Shown here one piece after another: positions 13,344 through 20,671 of a stretch of DNA of 25,619 nucleotides. The stretch spans positions 1-25,619 of the forward strand of contig DATFXR010000347.1 of assembly GCA_035315685.1 (NCBI GenBank), given 5' to 3'. Under the pieces are notes generated by a model that had not been told where the DNA came from, ran no database searches, and saw only the letters and a list, made by a program, of their open reading frames with translations. Positions within the stretch are counted from its first letter, which is position 1, and every line of letters starts with the position of its first letter. Made by a program: the position numbers and the translations under genes. The DNA is from QHWK01 sp035315685 (lineage in GTDB: Bacteria; Acidobacteriota; Vicinamibacteria; Vicinamibacterales; CAVVIG01).

Positions 13344-16296
13344 GCGCGGCGAGCAATTCCGCAGGGTGCAGCGCGCGGACGCCGGTGAAGTGCCTCACCT
13401 GCTCGCGACACGACGTTCCCGCCGCGACGAGGACCGTGCCCTCGGTCATCGCGCGCGCGGCAGGGAGCAGCTTGCGCTCGCCAATCGCGCGCGAGACGTC
13501 GTAATGCTCGCGCGCGTAGCCGAACGATCCCGCCATGCCGCAACAACCGGCATCGAGATCGACGATGGTGGCGGAGGGAATGCGCGCGAGCAGCGCCTTC
13601 GCAGGGGACAGCAGTCCCATCGCCTTCTGGTGGCAGTGGCCGTGCACCAGAACGCGCGCCGGACCGGGACGCAGGTCGGGCGACGCCTGTCCCGCCTGTG
13701 ACGCGTGATCCAGATATTCCTCGAACAGTACACAGGCGCCGGCGACGGTGCGCGCCCTGCGCTGGGCGTCACCGCGCAGCAGCGCCGGCGCATCTTCCCT
13801 GACCGCCGACAGACAGCTCGGCTCGAGGAACACGATTCGCTCGCCGCGCGCGGCCGCGTCGTGCAACGCGTTCGTGTTCGCTGATGCGGCCGCACGCGCG
13901 GCGTCGAGCAGTCCCTTGGAGATCATCGGCCGGCCGCAGCAGCCGTGCGGCAGCAGGCGGACGTGCACGCTGGCGGCGGCGAGGACGTCTGCCGCAGCCA
14001 GTCCGATGTGCGGATGGTTGAAGTTCGTGAACGTGTCGGCGAACAGGACGACCGGCGGGAGTTGGGACTGGGGGCTCGCGGATCGCGCGCCCCTGGTCGG
14101 GGCCGGGGGCTCGGGGCCCGGGGCTCGCTGTCGCTCAGCGAACTGAGCCCGGAACGTCTTGCGCACGAATGCCGGCGGCGTGCGGCGGCGATCGATGCCG
14201 AGCAGTTGCTCGTTGATCCATCGCCCGACGCCGCTCTGCGACACGAGGTTCGCGAGCGGCGCGATCGGACTGGCCCACGACGAGAGCGTGTGAATGTGCG
14301 CCATCGCCCGCGCGGACAGTGGCGTCCCGTGTCGCCGCCAGTAGCCGGCGAGGAATTCGCTCTTGAAGCGGGCGACGTCGACGCCGACCGGACACTCGGC
14401 CTTGCACGCTCGGCACTCGAGGCAGAGATCCAGCACGTCGTGGATGCCGGCGTCGCCAAGGCCGGCCTCGCCGAGCCGTCCGGCCATCGTCAGCCGCAGC
14501 GTGTTCGCGCGCCCGCGCGTCGAGTGCTTTTCCTCGCGCGTCGCCATGTAGGAGGGACACATCGTGCCGTCGAGCGTTTTGCGGCAGACGCCGAGCCCGC
14601 TGCACATCTCGACGGCACGTCCCAGGCCGCCGTGATCCGAGTAGTCGAAGAAGGTCGGCGGGTCGGGCGTGCGATAGCCCGCACCGTAGCGGAGATTCGC
14701 CGTCAGCGGCGGTGTGTCGATGATCTTCCCGGGATTGAAGACGCCGTCGGGATCGAACGCTCGCTTGACCTCGCGGAACGCGCCGTAGAGGACGGAGCCG
14801 AACATCTTCTCGGTGAACGGGCCGCGCACCATGCCGTCGCCGTGCTCGCCGGACAGCGCGCCGCCGAACTCGAGCACGAGATCCGCGATGTCGTTGGCGA
14901 TCGCGGCGAACTTCGCGACGCCTTCCGCGGTCTTCATGTTGACGACCGGCCGGACGTGCAGACAGCCGACCGACGCATGAGCATAAACGCCGGCCGACGT
15001 GCCGTGCCCGCGGATGATCTGGAGGAAGCGGTCGATGTAGTCGCGCAGCTTCTCGGGGGCAACCGCCGTGTCTTCGACGAACGACAGCGATTTCGCGTCG
15101 CCCTTCATCGCCATCGAGAGACCGAGCGCCGACTCGCGCAAGCTCCACACCCGAGCCTGCTCGGCCGGCTCGACGAACCGGCGCCACTGACAGCGGAGCC
15201 CCGACGTCGCAAGATCGCGCTCGAGCGCGTCGAGCCGCGGCGTGAGATCCGCGGCGCGGTCGCCGTACATCTCGACGCACAACAGCGCGCCCGGCTCGGT
15301 CCGGAGGATGCTGCGCCGCAGCGCGTCGAGCGCCGCGCTCTCTCTGGCGTGGTCGAGGATGAAGCGATCCATCACCTCGACGGCCGACGGCTGATGGCGG
15401 AGGACCAGCGGCGTCGCGGCGAGCGCGTCGAGCAGGACCGCGAACTCGATCGCGAGCACCGCCCTGGCCGCCGGGAGCGGCACCAGGTTCACCTTCGCCG
15501 ACGTGACGAGCGCCAGCGTCCCTTCCGAACCGACGACGATCTTCGCGAGGTTGACCGGCTTCGCCGGGTCGACGAACAGGTCGAGGTTGTAGCCGCCGAC
15601 GCGCCGCAGCACTTTCGGAAAGCGGCGATCGATTTCCTCGCGGCAGCGCGCTGCCGTCTCGCGCACCGTCCGATGACAGGCGCCGGCGAGCGTGTCTTCC
15701 GCGGAGGCCGCGTCGAGATCGGCGCCGGCGATGGGGCGGAAATGCGCGGTCGTCGCGTCAGCGAGGACGACCTTCAGCTCGAGGACGTGATCGATCGTCT
15801 TGCCGTACAGCACCGATCGCGCACCGCTCGAGTTGTTGGCGATCATGCCGCCGATGGTGGCGCGGCTCGCGGTCGAGATGTCGGGCGCGAACCGCAGGCC
15901 GTGCGGCCGGAGCGCCGCGTTCAGTTCGTCGAGCACGACGCCCGGTTCGACCCAGGCCCAGCGCTCCGCGACGTTCACCTCGAGGATGTGATTGAGGTAT
16001 TTCGAGGTATCGAGCTGGAGGCCGGCGCCGATGGCCTGGCCGGCCTGCGACGTCCCGCCGCCGCGTGCGGTGATCGACACGCCGTGCCGGCGCGCAATGG
16101 CGACCGTCTTCACCATGTCTTGGGCTGTACGGGGGACGACGACGCCGAGCGGCTCGATCTGGTAGACGCTTGCGTCGGTGGCGTAGAGCGCGCGGGAGAC
16201 GGGATCGAAGCGCACTTCGCCCGCGATTTCGCGCTCGAGATCGCGCTGGAGCGCCGCCGCGGTCACAAATTGTGATCGAATGCGCCGTTCATCCAC
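13330..16296 (-). CDS. FAD-linked oxidase / Fe-S (GlcD-GlcF fused, YdiJ-like) 2-hydroxyacid dehydrogenase
   Basis: 988 residues from GTG at 16296. An upstream extension to 16392 is open, but its codons come from AT-rich repeats, so I reject it; a GTG a little downstream is also possible. The FAD domain has RGGGTSQAGQ (78-87), IANNSSGARSV (152-162), VVGSEGTLAL (254-263), GEHGDG (483-488) and FDPDGVFNPGKI (514-525). The ferredoxin part has CSGLGVC (565-571), MCPSYM (579-584) and CLECRACKAECP (625-636). Two CCG-type domains follow (GCCGRP at 785-790 and a second GCCG near the C-terminus). The family oxidises D-lactate, glycolate or D-2-hydroxyglutarate into the electron chain. A Pro/Ala/Ser-rich linker (about 717-748) is encoded by a heptamer repeat, and the last residues, IRN, come from another. 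Confidence 0.85.
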   Translation of the reverse strand: MDERRIRSQFVTAAALQRDLEREIAGEVRFDPVSRALYATDASVYQIEPLGVVVPRTAQDMVKTVAIARRHGVSITARGGGTSQAGQAIGAGLQLDTSKYLNHILEVNVAERWAWVEPGVVLDELNAALRPHGLRFAPDISTASRATIGGMIANNSSGARSVLYGKTIDHVLELKVVLADATTAHFRPIAGADLDAASAEDTLAGACHRTVRETAARCREEIDRRFPKVLRRVGGYNLDLFVDPAKPVNLAKIVVGSEGTLALVTSAKVNLVPLPAARAVLAIEFAVLLDALAATPLVLRHQPSAVEVMDRFILDHARESAALDALRRSILRTEPGALLCVEMYGDRAADLTPRLDALERDLATSGLRCQWRRFVEPAEQARVWSLRESALGLSMAMKGDAKSLSFVEDTAVAPEKLRDYIDRFLQIIRGHGTSAGVYAHASVGCLHVRPVVNMKTAEGVAKFAAIANDIADLVLEFGGALSGEHGDGMVRGPFTEKMFGSVLYGAFREVKRAFDPDGVFNPGKIIDTPPLTANLRYGAGYRTPDPPTFFDYSDHGGLGRAVEMCSGLGVCRKTLDGTMCPSYMATREEKHSTRGRANTLRLTMAGRLGEAGLGDAGIHDVLDLCLECRACKAECPVGVDVARFKSEFLAGYWRRHGTPLSARAMAHIHTLSSWASPIAPLANLVSQSGVGRWINEQLLGIDRRRTPPAFVRKTFRAQFAERQRAPGPEPPAPTRGARSASPQSQLPPVVLFADTFTNFNHPHIGLAAADVLAAASVHVRLLPHGCCGRPMISKGLLDAARAAASANTNALHDAAARGERIVFLEPSCLSAVREDAPALLRGDAQRRARTVAGACVLFEEYLDHASQAGQASPDLRPGPARVLVHGHCHQKAMGLLSPAKALLARIPSATIVDLDAGCCGMAGSFGYAREHYDVSRAIGERKLLPAARAMTEGTVLVAAGTSCREQVRHFTGVRALHPAELLAALIRN
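14057..14125 (+). repeat. Heptamer repeat inside a coding sequence
   Basis: Three heptamers at 14057-14077 (GGGAGTT, GGGACTG, GGGGCTC) and three at 14105-14125 (GGGGCTC, GGGGCCC, GGGGCTC) lie within the dehydrogenase gene, antisense to it. Each block is 21 nt, so the reading frame is kept. They encode the low-complexity linker between the ferredoxin part and the CCG domains. Confidence 0.65.
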
Positions 16297-16311
16297 ATGA
16301 TGTGGCTCATG

Positions 16312-16461
16312 CAATTGAGAATTAGGCGTCGCTGCGAAATTAAGAATTGAGAATTCGTACAAACTGTCGTGGCTCCTCGCGTAATCGGCCACGGGTGAAT
16401 CAGTCGAGATGTTGCGACGCGAATCACGAATCCTTAATTCTTACTTCCTAATTCTTAATTG
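16312..16461. repeat. AT-rich heptamer repeats between the dehydrogenase and DsbD-like genes
   Basis: Three blocks occur: 16312-16326, 16337-16357 and 16431-16461. The last begins in the DsbD-like stop codon, and its 16437-16461 part is an exact inverted copy of 6883-6907. The gap between the two genes (16297-16454) otherwise shows no recognisable gene or clear promoter. Confidence 0.65.
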
Positions 16462-18209
16462 AATGACGCGCCTGCTTTCGGCCTCAGAATGGCATAGGCC
16501 GGCAAGCCGGGTGACGAGAGGCGTTGCAGCACGCTCTTCGCCGGTTCCGCGTCCGGATCCTCTGCCTGATACTTGACCTTGACGTAGCCGGTCAGCGCCT
16601 GCTTCACGTCGCTCGCGGCGAGCGTCGTCTTGTCCATCGTGAGGCAGTTCTTGCACCAGGTTGCCCACATGTCGATCAGCACCGGCTTGTTCTCGCGCCG
16701 GGCAGCCTCGAGTCCCTCGGCAAGCGACGCGTGCCACCCCGCCTTCAACTGCTCCTGCACGCTCGACCTCACCGCTGACGGATCGACCCAACGGTTCGAG
16801 AAAATCGAGTACGCCTCGTAGCCGTAGTAGGCGGCGGTCGCGAAGATGAAGACCCCGAACGCCTGCTTGACCCGCACCATCCACATCCCCGGTTTCGGCA
16901 GCGCCGAGAGGCCTGCGCCGGCGACCGGCCATGGAATCGCCATGCCGAGTCCGAGACAGAACGGCAGTACCAGCGCGATCTTCGTGCCGGTCGCGTAGAG
17001 GTTGCTGGAGAACAGCACCACCTGAATGACCACCGGTGCGACGCATGCGCCCGCGAGCAGCGCGGCGACGGCGCCCATCGTGAACGCGAGCGCGAACGTG
17101 CCGCGCCCCGAGCCGGTGCCGATGTTGTTCGAGTACTTCGAGAAGTCGATCAACAGCACATCGAACATCGCGAGACCGAGGACGACGAAGAGGATCGCGA
17201 TGGCCAGGTTGAACCACGGCGAGGCGTTGATCGTGCCGAACGTGCCGGCGGTGAGGATGACGATCAGGCCGAGCACGCCGTAGACGATCGCCATCGCGCC
17301 GCCGTACGCCGAGCCGAGCAGGAAGCCGCGCGCCCGCGAGGACGCCTGCGCGCCGGCGCCGATGATGGCGAGGTTGATCGGGATCATCGGGAGCACGCAG
17401 GGTGTCAGGTTCAACGCCAGGCCGCCGACCAGCACGATGAGCAGGATCATCAGCGGCCCGCGCCCCTCGAAGAGGCCGCGCTGCTTCACGCCGGTTTCGG
17501 CATCGTGGATGAATTTCAGGAAGTCGCTCGTGCCCTGATAGCCGCCGGTCGTGCCGAGCACGTCGAAGGCGTCGAGCTTCGACGCGTCGTTGCCGGACGA
17601 CCCGCCACCGCGTACCACCGGCCCGGTCGGAACGGCCGCTGCGGCCGGCGCTTCGCCGCTCCCGAATTTGACCGTGGCGAACACCGGATCGGCCGCGGCG
17701 TTCACGGCCTGGCCGGCGGCCACGACGGGAATCGTCCATTGAACGACGGCACTCGCTGGCGGGTAGCAGAGATTCGCGTCACACGCCTGATAACGCAGTC
17801 CGGCAGGTACGACGAGATCGCCGGCGGGCACGGTTGCCTCGATGGCGAGCTGGACGCCGATCGCGAACGTCTGCTCGAACACCGCCAGCGGCTTGTCAGC
17901 GCCGACCTGATTCAAATCGGTCGGTGTCGGCCAGACGATCTCCTTCACGGCGACGCCGGGTGGCGCCGTGATGGACAGCTCGGTCGGAATCAGATTCTCG
18001 TCGCGCGGCTTGTTCGACTGTGTGTGGAGACCTTCAGGGAGCGAGACCTTGAGCGCGACGCGCGCCGTCTCGCCAGAGTGCACGGCCCTCTCAACCAATG
18101 GCGCCACTTCGGCCCTGGGGCGGCGCATCTGCGCGGCCGTGCCGGTGACAAGGATGCAAAGGAAAGAACAAAGGAAAAAGAGGAAAGCTCGCGCCCTTGT
18201 CTGGATCAC
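16455..18209 (-). CDS. DsbD-like thiol:disulfide interchange protein
   Basis: 584 residues from a GTG that overlaps the NuoG-like stop by 4 nt (GTGA). The N-terminus is a signal peptide (RAR, then FLFFLCSFLCILVTG, likely cut after TAA). A periplasmic DsbD-alpha-like domain carries C143 and C148 (YQACDANLCYPP). The membrane domain has the redox cysteines C271 (LNLTPCVLPMIP) and C389 (GACVAPVV) and about eight spans to residue 469. A thioredoxin-like tail has WCKNC (C519, C522). Electrons would pass from cytoplasmic thioredoxin to periplasmic partners. The protein ends abruptly after GLPAYAILRPKAGASFN, some 20 residues shorter than typical DsbD-gamma domains, exactly where an AT-rich repeat supplies the stop. 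Confidence 0.85.
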   Translation of the reverse strand: MIQTRARAFLFFLCSFLCILVTGTAAQMRRPRAEVAPLVERAVHSGETARVALKVSLPEGLHTQSNKPRDENLIPTELSITAPPGVAVKEIVWPTPTDLNQVGADKPLAVFEQTFAIGVQLAIEATVPAGDLVVPAGLRYQACDANLCYPPASAVVQWTIPVVAAGQAVNAAADPVFATVKFGSGEAPAAAAVPTGPVVRGGGSSGNDASKLDAFDVLGTTGGYQGTSDFLKFIHDAETGVKQRGLFEGRGPLMILLIVLVGGLALNLTPCVLPMIPINLAIIGAGAQASSRARGFLLGSAYGGAMAIVYGVLGLIVILTAGTFGTINASPWFNLAIAILFVVLGLAMFDVLLIDFSKYSNNIGTGSGRGTFALAFTMGAVAALLAGACVAPVVIQVVLFSSNLYATGTKIALVLPFCLGLGMAIPWPVAGAGLSALPKPGMWMVRVKQAFGVFIFATAAYYGYEAYSIFSNRWVDPSAVRSSVQEQLKAGWHASLAEGLEAARRENKPVLIDMWATWCKNCLTMDKTTLAASDVKQALTGYVKVKYQAEDPDAEPAKSVLQRLSSPGLPAYAILRPKAGASFN

Positions 18210-20008
18210 TTTACTTCTCTCAACGGAATCACCGGCAGCGCCACGGGATCGACCGCGCCTTTCACCGGAGGCAGATCCTGGTACATGAAGTCCCATTTCC
18301 ACCGCTCCGACGGATTCGATGCCTGCAGCCAGTGGCGCGCCTCGACCGGCCGGCTGAACGCGAGCAGCGTCACGCCGTCGAGTGCGGGGACGTTCGGGAA
18401 GCGCGCAGCGATGTCACCCCGGATGTGCGTGGCGTCGGCGTAATCGAACCTCACGCCGAGCGCCACGCCGACGTTGACGACGATCTGCCAGTCTTCCATT
18501 GCGTCGCCGGGCGGCGCGATCGCGCGCGACGTCCCCTGCAGGCGGCCGCGCTCGTTGGTGTAGGACGCTTCCTTCTCGACGTACGATGCGCCGGGCAGGA
18601 CGAAATCGGCTGCGCGCGCGAGGCTCGTAAAGAGCACGCCCTGAACGACCAGCAGGCCCAGCTTGCCGCTGGTGCGCGCCTCGACAATCCACTTCAGGTC
18701 GCCGAGCGAGCCGTCCGGCCCGGGATCGAACACGTACAGCGCGCTGACCTTGCCGGCTTCGAGGGCCTGGCGGAGCGCGCCGATGTTCGCGTCGCCCACC
18801 TCGTCTCCGGGCGCGCCGGGAACCAGGCCGAAAATGCGGGCTCCGTTCACGTTCGGCGCGTCCACGGCCGGAACCGTGAACTTCGTGCTCGCCGGCTGCG
18901 GCTTTTCGGTGTGCCGCCAGCTGACGGTGATCGTGTCCGGGCCCGCGTCGCCGATCAGTTCCTCGGTGAGGCGTCTGAACAGGAAAAATTCCTCGTGCGA
19001 CGCGTGTGCCGACAACAGAAAGCGGACGCCATCGGGATTCGCGGTGCCCGCGGCAGCGAGCCGGTCGGCGAGCTTCGCCGTCGCATCGCGCCAGGGCACC
19101 GGCTGCTGCAGGCCGCTGCCGTCCTTCACGAGCGGCTTGCGCAGCCGATCGTCGCCCTCGATCCAGTGGTACTCGAAGCGGCCGATGTCGCACATCCAGT
19201 AGTCGTTGACCTCGGGGTTGAATCGAGGCGTGAAGCGGATCAGGCGCGATCCTTTCGCCCATTCCGGTTTGGCCTTGATCCACGCGGTGACGTTGCATCC
19301 CTTCGAGCACTGCGTGCAGATCGTGTCGACGGCGAACGGGTTGTCCCACGGCCGCGACTTGAAGCGGTAGTCGCGGGTGGTGATCGCGCCAACCGGGCAG
19401 ACGTCCATCAGGTTGCCGGAGAGCAGCGAATGGACGCCTTCTTCCTGGAACGTCGCGATCTCGCTGCCGTAGCCGCGGTCGAGGATGTTGATCTGCGCAT
19501 CGCCGTCGACTTCGCGCATGAAGCGGACGCATCGCGTGCAGAGGATGCAGCGGTTGCGGTTGAGCATCAGCGTCGGCCCGAAGTCGACGTCTGCCCTCAC
19601 GCCCTCGCCGTCGAAGACGCGGCGCGGAAACTCCATTCGGCTCTGCTCTGGTCCGAAGCTGTAGGAAAAGTCCTGAAGGGGGCATTCGCCGCCCTTGTCG
19701 CAGACCGGGCAGTCGAGCGGGTGGTTGACGAGCAGGAACTCGAACACCCCGGCGCGTGCCGCCGCGACCTCCGGCGTGTGTGTGGAGACGATCATGCCGT
19801 CGGCGCAGACCGTGGAGCAGGACGTCTGCAGTTTCGGCATTTTTTCGATTTTCACGATGCACACGCGACAGGAGCCGTCGATGCCGATGCCAGGGTGATA
19901 GCAGTAGTAGGGAACCTGGATTCCGCTCTCGATCGCGGCCTGCAGGACTGTCTTGCCCTTTTCGACAGTCACTGGCTTGCCGTCAATCGTCAGCGACACG
20001 GTGTTCAT
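18206..20008 (-). CDS. nuoG: NADH-quinone oxidoreductase subunit G-like Fe-S protein
   Basis: 600 residues from ATG at 20008, where the ferredoxin domain begins. Cluster ligands can be assigned: 2Fe-2S C36, C47, C50 and C64; His-Cys3 4Fe-4S H96, C100, C103 and C109; 4Fe-4S C154, C157, C160 and C204; and an N7-type set C231, C234, C238 and C273. The rest is a shortened molybdopterin-oxidoreductase-like domain (VLPGASYVEKEASYTNERG near the C-terminus). Full-length NuoG is usually longer. It is the first gene of its transcript, has no nuoE, nuoF or nuoH next to it, and is coupled to the DsbD-like gene. A NuoG role in complex I is most likely; a hydrogenase or formate dehydrogenase electron-transfer subunit is the alternative. 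Confidence 0.82.
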   Translation of the reverse strand: MNTVSLTIDGKPVTVEKGKTVLQAAIESGIQVPYYCYHPGIGIDGSCRVCIVKIEKMPKLQTSCSTVCADGMIVSTHTPEVAAARAGVFEFLLVNHPLDCPVCDKGGECPLQDFSYSFGPEQSRMEFPRRVFDGEGVRADVDFGPTLMLNRNRCILCTRCVRFMREVDGDAQINILDRGYGSEIATFQEEGVHSLLSGNLMDVCPVGAITTRDYRFKSRPWDNPFAVDTICTQCSKGCNVTAWIKAKPEWAKGSRLIRFTPRFNPEVNDYWMCDIGRFEYHWIEGDDRLRKPLVKDGSGLQQPVPWRDATAKLADRLAAAGTANPDGVRFLLSAHASHEEFFLFRRLTEELIGDAGPDTITVSWRHTEKPQPASTKFTVPAVDAPNVNGARIFGLVPGAPGDEVGDANIGALRQALEAGKVSALYVFDPGPDGSLGDLKWIVEARTSGKLGLLVVQGVLFTSLARAADFVLPGASYVEKEASYTNERGRLQGTSRAIAPPGDAMEDWQIVVNVGVALGVRFDYADATHIRGDIAARFPNVPALDGVTLLAFSRPVEARHWLQASNPSERWKWDFMYQDLPPVKGAVDPVALPVIPLREVK

Positions 20009-20017
20009 AAGAGTTCG

Positions 20018-20023
20018 ATCATA
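20018..20023 (-). promoter_or_regulatory. Putative -10 box of the NuoG-like gene
   Basis: On the minus strand TATGAT matches the consensus at 5 of 6 positions and ends 9 nt before the ATG at 20008. Normal spacing gives a leader of only about 3-4 nt. The -35 region is weak. Confidence 0.4.
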
Positions 20024-20093
20024 CCAAGGACACGCACATGGCCACGGGTGCAGCGTTTTACGTCGGCATCGTCGTTTCGAGTACTTCCGTGGC

Positions 20094-20122
20094 TTGACAA
20101 CGCATTCGCTGGTGCCTAGATT
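20094..20122 (+). promoter_or_regulatory. Near-consensus sigma70-type promoter
   Basis: TTGACA (20094-20099), a 17-nt spacer and TAGATT (20117-20122). A start about 7 nt downstream gives a leader of roughly 9 nt before the ATG at 20138. This is the best promoter in the window and supports the small downstream gene as real. Confidence 0.6.
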
Positions 20123-20137
20123 TTTCGACCTCTCCCC

Positions 20138-20554
20138 ATGGACGCGACCAGCACGCGACGGCTCAGCTTCGATCAAGATGATGTGGCTGACCGCGTGCAC
20201 CTCGTGGTGGTCGGCGCCGCCATGACGCTCGCGCTCGTCATGGGCTTGCTGCTGATTCGTGAGATTCGGGTTGCTCCGCAGGCGTTCGCCAGCAGCGCGG
20301 CGGTGGGGACCGGCGTGCCCTTCGAGGTTGTCTCAGTGGCAACCCTCGTCCTGGCACCGGACCGGCAGATTCGCGTCGGCGATCGCAAGCCCGACACCAT
20401 CGCGCGCCTGCTGTCGCAGACGCTCGTGAAGCAGACGGAGGAGCGCGGACCGTTCGGCCTGCGGGAAGTCCGTGCCTACGCGGGGTTTACCCTCGTGTTC
20501 GAGCCGCTGGCGCGGGCCGACGAGCAACGCGTGGCCGCGATCTACGTGCAGTGA
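20138..20554 (+). CDS. Hypothetical single-pass membrane protein
   Basis: 138 residues, family not recognised. The N-terminus is short and charged (MDATSTRRLSFDQDD), one membrane segment spans about 20-40 (LVVVGAAMTLALVMGLLLI), and a soluble domain of about 95 residues follows, with alternating hydrophobic and charged residues and no cysteine. It reads well as a coding sequence, is divergent from the NuoG-like gene and has its own TTGACA-17-TAGATT promoter. No obvious Shine-Dalgarno is present. Downstream, 20555-20606 shows nothing, then a heptamer array separates it from the convergent peptidase. It could be an accessory to the neighbouring respiratory or redox genes, but nothing in the sequence says so. 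Confidence 0.65.
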   Translation: MDATSTRRLSFDQDDVADRVHLVVVGAAMTLALVMGLLLIREIRVAPQAFASSAAVGTGVPFEVVSVATLVLAPDRQIRVGDRKPDTIARLLSQTLVKQTEERGPFGLREVRAYAGFTLVFEPLARADEQRVAAIYVQ

Positions 20555-20606
20555 ACGTCGCGCACGCTCGCCGCAATCGCGCGCGAAGAGACGCGGGATT
20601 TTCGGT

Positions 20607-20671
20607 CGAATCCCTATCCCGAATCCCGAATCCCGAATCCCGAATCCCGAATCCCGAATCCCGAATCCCTC
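20607..20671 (-). repeat. Tandem heptamer array (GGGATTC)n
   Basis: Seven perfect contiguous units (GAATCCC on the plus strand) occupy 20621-20669, with two degenerate units before them (20607-20620). On the minus strand the array begins 2 nt after the TGA of the M1 peptidase and reads GGGATTC. It fills the convergent junction with the small membrane protein gene. The 7-nt period and lack of spacers exclude CRISPR. Confidence 0.9.

Noticed and set aside
13945..16275. 776-codon open frame on the plus strand
   Set aside because: It mirrors the GlcD/GlcF-type gene, which has clear FAD and Fe-S motifs; the plus-strand translation is low-complexity Arg/Glu-rich.
16455..18302. DsbD-like start upstream at 18302
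   Set aside because: The extension overlaps the NuoG-like gene by about 97 nt and would put Arg/Gly-rich residues before the signal peptide; the GTG at 18209 gives a normal signal peptide and a 4-nt overlap.
18197..20119. 640-codon open frame on the plus strand
   Set aside because: Antisense shadow of the NuoG-like gene, whose cysteine motifs are complete.
20607..20669. CRISPR-like array
   Set aside because: Units are 7 nt and contiguous with no spacers; no cas genes are present.
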